Positions 58,663-64,000 of a DNA stretch of 64,000 nt are shown one piece after another (within the stretch, counting starts at the first letter, position 1; every line of letters begins with the position of its first letter). The DNA comes from Lepisosteus oculatus. Its lineage: Eukaryota; Chordata; Actinopteri; Semionotiformes; Lepisosteidae. The stretch covers positions 9,698,784 to 9,762,783 of the forward strand of contig NC_090712.1 in assembly GCF_040954835.1 (NCBI RefSeq), in the 5' to 3' direction. The notes below the pieces were generated by a model that did no database searches, was not told the DNA's origin, and saw nothing but the letters and a program-made list of their open reading frames with translations. The position numbers and the translations under genes are program-made.

Positions 58663-61637
58663 ATGCCAGCAATTATGACAATGTTAGCAGACCATGCAGC
58701 TCGCCAGCTGCTGGATTTCAGCCAGAAACTGGATATCAACCTATTGGACAGTGTGGTGAATTGTTTGTACCATGGTGAAGGGCCACAGGTAAAAATGAAT
58801 GATAAAACATTCTTAAATTAATGCATTACTTTTTTTTACATTTAAATGCTATGTAAAAGCTTGATCTGTAAAGCATCTTATTTTTAATCAATTTTGCAGT
58901 TGTGAAGAAGTTTAATAGTGCAGTATTCAGAATTAACATCTCATGCAACATTACTTCTAATATGCATTCCTAAAATAAATTTAGTATTGATAGCTTTGCT
59001 TGAACCTAAGCTTTCAATAACCAAATTACTTGATGGATTATACGATTTATAATAAAACAAATCTTTAAAAGGAGAGTGTGCCAGCACCGGTCCACGAGGC
59101 TGCACGTAAACAGTTTTAATAAGGTCTCTACATATTATCTTAAGAACTAGAAAAAGGCAATTTGGCCCCATTGAGCTATTTATAAATGAGGAAAATTTGA
59201 GAATTAGTTGGTACAAGGATTGATAAATCTGGGAGTCCTCAAAAGTGGGATTTGGCGACCTCTGGTGTGGAAAGAGAATAGGCTGTTTTTCAGGTTAACC
59301 TGAGGCCTGTAGTCTTATTGACCTGCTTTGAGTGGACTTTTTCCTTATTGAAGCTAAGACCAACATCTCTAATGCTGTATTTAGTTACTCTTCTATCAGC
59401 TCACTTCACTTGAAATCATCTGTTACTTTAATAGCAAAGAATGGCACAAGAGGTGTTGACCCATTTGAAAGAACATCCAGATGCTTGGACAAGAGTCGAC
59501 ACTATTTTGGAGTTTTCCCAAAATATGAACACCAAGGTAAGCAAGACTTGGAATAATTACAGGAAGGACTGAACATCTGTACTTTGAGGAAGTCATAGAC
59601 GAGTGCTGTGGTTTCAAACTCCATTAGGTTGAAAACTAAATTTTTATTTTGATTATATCAGCTAAGCAAGTGTTCTGCTTGTATTGTGGACTAAGCTTCC
59701 TGCTAGTTTGCTCTGGTTTTGTGTTCATGAAATGGTAACACAAATGTGCTTGTATATTTGGTTCAGGCCTAGCTTTCAAAGCTTTTCTATCTGCTCAACC
59801 ATTTCAGTTAAAGTCAACACAGCATACTGCTTACAGTAAAATAACATTGCTTGGCATGCATTATTCATTTAAGAGTTTGACCTTTAATAGTTTAAAATGT
59901 CAGTCCTTTATAGTATTTCGAAATTTCAGTTATTCCAAAGCTTAATTGGTGAAATTCTCAGTAATCAGTTGTAATTGTTACCTGAATCTGTACTAATGCG
60001 TATCTATATACCCAAGTATATACATATGTATTTTAGTAAGGTTTTCTGTTTGGGTGAACTACGTGTAAGCTATTTTAGTGTATAAAAAGACTTCCTCAAA
60101 GTTATGGTACATGACAGTTTGCCTTTTTTTGCTTGCCTGTAAAATTGCTCTTTAATACTGACAGACATTACTAATGTTTGAGTTGATTTGTCAACAGTAT
60201 TTTAATACACAAATTTGTAACTTGCGAAAATTGAGGTCATTAGCGGAACAGAAAGAAAACAAAAGGTAAACATTTCTTAAATTTGTCTAAATTTTTTATA
60301 GTGCATCGATTTAGCACTAAGACATTTGGCTTTTAATTATTTAATTTTTTATACAAGCTGTTACTATTTGATATTAATCTTAATGTTCCATTATGTTGAT
60401 TGCTTGTAATAGGAAGAAAAGGGGTGTCTTCCTGTGCAACTGACACAGCTAGGCTTTGACGGCAGGCCTCCACAAGGTCTACCCTTTTGATTCCCTTTAA
60501 CTGAATTCTGTTCATCAATTGTATTGTTTCATGGGAGGAGGGAGGGTTTAGGTTTACTGAATAGGTTCCATAAGACCTAAAGTACAGCAGGTATTTCTTC
60601 TGTAGGGATCATGTGCTTCTCCTTTTTTCATTCATTTCTTTTGCTGTCTCTCATCATAACATTCAAACCTTGCAATACAGTGGTGACATGATTGCAAGCA
60701 ATTCTTCGTCCTAACGTTAAAGGTGTAATAGTTAATAGTTAATTATTTTATATAAAAAGAGCTGCATATACACCAGTGACACGCATCTTTAATTGCTAAC
60801 CTCACTTGTCGTATGCTTTTTTCATTGCACAGGATCATGCTACCTTAACTGATTAAAACTGCAGTGTTTTGTTCTTGATCGTCCTCCTTTTTTTCCTCTT
60901 CACTTAGTGATCCCTATGGTTGAAATACTGGCGGGCCTAATGAAAAAATCACTAACCTTTTGAATACGTTCCGTTGAATTTTAATTTAAGAGAAATAAGG
61001 GGGGAATGGAACTGATCTCATTAGTAAACCTGTGGGTTGTCTTGCTGTTCCTTAAGACAAACACCAGTTGAAGGTGTTCTAGTGTATTATGCGGGCTGCA
61101 GCACTTGCTGTGTTTGTATCTGACAAGTTTGTCAGGAAGACTGGTGGCTGGATGCTTCAGTGCTGTCTGGTTTGCTTAAGTCTTAATATCTGGTAATTAA
61201 CCAGAGGTTAACTCTTTCTTTTAAAATTGTATCTTAATATTTCTCTGGCTCCCATTTGTAAGCAGCCAATATTGAATCACTCCTTTTGTGTTTTCTGGTG
61301 TATTACTGTGGAAAAACAGCAGGACTTCTACAGGGTTTGATCTTAATGTTGATACTTGTAGCAAATCATAAAATCTGCATGAACCGTGTCCTAGTACATT
61401 AAAACGGTAATACAAATTCTGTATGTTTGCAATTTTTTTAAAATGTGGTATTTCAGGCAGGCATAATTAAGAGCAAATATGTTTTTCAATGTGCACAATT
61501 TTAATGTTTTAAAAGTTTTTTTGAGTTACCAACCCCTAACTTTTATTTTCATAATGTATTACAGTACTATGCACTGCAAATCCTGGAAACGGTTATTAAA
61601 ACAAGATGGAAAATTCTACCACGAAATCAATGTGAAG
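58663..61637 (+). CDS. XPO1: XPO1 (exportin-1/CRM1), first three coding exons, partial
   Basis: Exportin-1 is the RanGTP-dependent karyopherin that carries leucine-rich NES cargo, snRNA and ribosomal adaptors out of the nucleus. Exons: 58657-58788 (ATG at 58663), 59435-59536, 61565-61637, all GT-AG and in phase, encoding 100 of about 1071 residues. The translation MPAIMTMLADHAARQLLDFS ... HLKEHPDAWTRVDTILEFSQ ... ILETVIKTRWKILPRNQCEG is almost identical to the vertebrate protein and covers the first importin-beta N-terminal HEAT repeats, the Ran-binding region. The next exon (expected to begin in the KKYVVGLIIK region) is not in the remaining 2.3 kb, so the gene runs off the right edge. The catalytically irrelevant but drug-relevant leptomycin-B cysteine lies far downstream and cannot be checked here. 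Confidence 0.97.
59537..61564. other. XPO1 intron 2 of the coding part
   Basis: 2.0-kb AT-rich intron. No other gene or recognisable RNA is seen. Confidence 0.75.
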
Positions 61638-64000
61638 GTAAGACCCATAATTGTTTGTGTTTTTGGTATTTCTACATGTAATACAAAGTAATAAAATACT
61701 ATTTTAAATAAATGTGAAACATCTGAATTGGTGCCAAGTTTTAGGATTGAATGTTCTTAAAGTAACAGATTTTTTTTCTTGAATTTTGCTTTTGGTGCAA
61801 TCAAGTGCCTAATTAGGGATTTCAACCCATGACTTCAGTCTAGAGCCTTAACCACTGCTCAATACTACTGCCACTTTGCCAGCACTTGAATAGTGTTGTG
61901 AACACCATAACACCAGATTCAGGATTAGGACAGGATAGACCTTAAGATAGTCTCATTCATAATTCTGTTTTCTACAATTAGTGTGCACCACTGGAAGCTG
62001 TTAAGTAGCTATAAGAAAATCTGAGTTTTTGTAACATTTGCAACCCCTGCAAAATAACATGTACAGAAGGGTGGAACTGCTTTTTTGTTAAGATTAAGTA
62101 ACTATTTTTAAAGCACAGTGCAATGTTTTGGGAGGAAAAGGTGATAAGTATCCATAAATATGTTTTCTTGATCTTTTGAAATAGTGTTTTTGTGCTTTGG
62201 AATGGAGCTTCATATCCTTGAAGACTTTAATAATCCCATTTTGCACACTCATCTTCAAAATTATTGATGCACTTAATGTTTGCTGATTAGAAAATAATGG
62301 GTGATGTTTGCTTAAGATGCTGGGGAAAAACTACACTTGTAGTAAACCTTATTTTTCCATCTGTTACTGATTTGTTAGGCAATGAAACATTCCAGCTTTG
62401 CCTCAATGAAATGTAGAATATAAAATGTAAAAGTAGATTATTTAGATTACCTTGTATGTACTCAGTCTTTGCAAAACTACATTAGTTTCCACTATTTTAT
62501 CAAGGGAATCTGAGAAATTCAATGTTTTAATACAATGAGTGTTTGTAACGTAGGCCAATTTCTAGAAAAAACAAGTGTGTGCCCTTTGAATTTTTAACTT
62601 GATACATTTCAGAATAACCTCCAATTTGCTGAAATTTTGTAAAATTTACTAGAGCTGATTTTTAGCTAGTTAGATGGAAAACTCTTACATTTCAGGTAAT
62701 CCCTATAAAATTAATGTTTTTTTAGACACCTTTCATGGAGCAGAATTCATTTTGTGTATACAATTTAAATGTGAAGTTGTAATTGCTTCCTAAATGCAGG
62801 GAATTGTAACTGTTCAAAACTATATAGTAGGTTGTCATTGGAAGAGAAAGATGTTGTGGCCAGGTAAAGTAACTTGGGCAAGAGAAAGAATTAGGTTGCC
62901 ACTTGTGCTCTGAAGATGCTTTAGGTAAAATGCTTTAGACAAAATAGCAAAATACAAGTTGTGTAACTTTAAATTACTATAATAAGTATTGTGAAGACTT
63001 CTTGCAATATATACCACTAGAATGTGAGAAAAGAATAAGCATCTTCACTTGTATGTATAGCAGATGGCATAGTCTATAAATGTGTGTTCTGTTCTGAATA
63101 ACATTTATTCTGCTGAGAGAGAACTTCTACAACAGGTGGGTGTTTCTATGAGACAGATTGAGTGTTTTCAATTTTAACACAGGGACACTGCAAATATTGT
63201 TAAATGTTTTTTTTAGAGAATACCAGACACTGTCTCCACTACAGATTGAATACCTTGTGAGATTTCCAAGGCTTGGAACTAGAATCTTGAAACTTCTAAC
63301 ACATGATCACAGGTTTACAATCCATAGTTGTCTAGAGTTATCAGTAGAGTTATACAATGCAGCCTAATGTAGTATCTTGAACATAACTATCCATTTGATT
63401 AAAATGTTTTTATAAGGATTGTAACTATAGTCTCATTTGTGAAAGAAATTGTAAGCCTATTAATGGTAACAATTTGAAAAACAGAAACAAAAGGCCTCTA
63501 AGATTGAATTTTTGATTGAATATTTATAATTAGGGCTGGAAGTTTTTTTTAATTGGATACCTACTTTTTCATTTTATTTTTAAATGGCTTTTTATATTGA
63601 ATCATTGAGTCTTTCACTTCTGACAGTAGATGAATTTATTCATGGTATCGAATACAAGCGACTGGCAAGTATGTCATTTCAGGCAGCATTTGAAGTTGAA
63701 GAGAACATGGCTTAATGATCCAAGTATACCTCTTAGTTGAGTCAGTTATATTCTAAACTTCATGTTCATTTATAAGTTAAATAGGTGAACGAGGTGAATT
63801 TTCTTACCCTTTTAAAATTATTTGTCAGAAGGGGGCAACTAGCCTTTGAAATTCTCGTTAATTGTAGAAGAAACTACAGATCTTGAACTTCAGGTAGGAG
63901 TGGGTTGTATCCCTCAATTCGAAGGGCTTTGTTTCATGGGATTATTTTGACAGCTAGACTGACACAAAAGTAGAATTGCAAATGACCGTTTCTTCTCAAG
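61638..64000. other. XPO1 intron, continues beyond the window
   Basis: AT-rich intron without a recognisable XPO1 exon. It contains one SINE head on the minus strand at about 61.8 kb. Confidence 0.7.
61800..61880 (-). repeat. tRNA-derived SINE head
   Basis: The minus strand reads GAGCAGTGGTTAAGGCTCTAG (A-box region) then CATGGGTTGAAATCCC (B-box region), the tRNA-like head of the same SINE family seen at 1.1, 17.9 and 50.2 kb. The downstream body is eroded. Confidence 0.65.

Noticed and set aside
1-64000. CRISPR arrays, operons, phage or bacterial mobile elements, intact viral genes
   Set aside because: None seen; the window is vertebrate nuclear DNA with intron-split genes.

Overview
This window is vertebrate nuclear DNA, most likely from a bony fish. 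Split genes with GT-AG introns encode recognisable vertebrate proteins, CpG-rich promoters are present, and the repeats are tRNA-derived SINEs and a conserved-core (V-SINE-like) SINE of the kind common in ray-finned fishes. The placement as an early-branching ray-finned fish is inference. Nothing prokaryotic is present: no operons, CRISPR array, rRNA or intact tRNA gene.

Layout. Positions 1-13193 hold the 5' part of COMMD1 on the minus strand (coding exons 1 and 2), its long introns, a possible decayed coding fragment near 4.1-4.6 kb, and a block that looks like a conserved non-coding element near 11.7-12.3 kb. After 2.9 kb of head-to-head intergenic DNA, CCT4 (16058-21339, plus) is complete in 14 coding exons and encodes 534 aa. 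FAM161A (22475-28962, plus) is complete in 7 coding exons and encodes 760 aa.

Tail-to-tail with FAM161A, on the minus strand, is a kinesin-family gene (30435-40317, with a possible first coding exon at 43470-43506). I rebuilt 20 exons whose splice phases all agree, giving at least 833 aa. I do not recognise its family. It keeps the Walker A motif, but both nucleotide-sensing switches are degenerate: switch II reads VDLASSGR where almost all kinesins have VDLAGSER, and switch I reads ASKSH instead of SSRSH. This is the most interesting object in the window.

From about 44 to 55.5 kb I see no gene, only unique sequence, SINE remnants and unassigned blocks. A CpG-rich promoter with three CCAAT boxes, a GC box and two AACCGGTT octamers (55.5-57.4 kb) precedes XPO1 (plus), whose first three coding exons (58663-61637) encode its first 100 aa. 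The rest lies beyond the window.

The order COMMD1, CCT4, FAM161A, XPO1 and their relative orientations match human 2p15. The kinesin between FAM161A and XPO1 is not something I know from that human locus. The four known genes are independent housekeeping or ciliary genes: copper/NF-kB/trafficking, chaperonin, centriole/cilium and nuclear export. The kinesin sits next to the microtubule-binding ciliary gene FAM161A, which is suggestive but not evidence of shared function.
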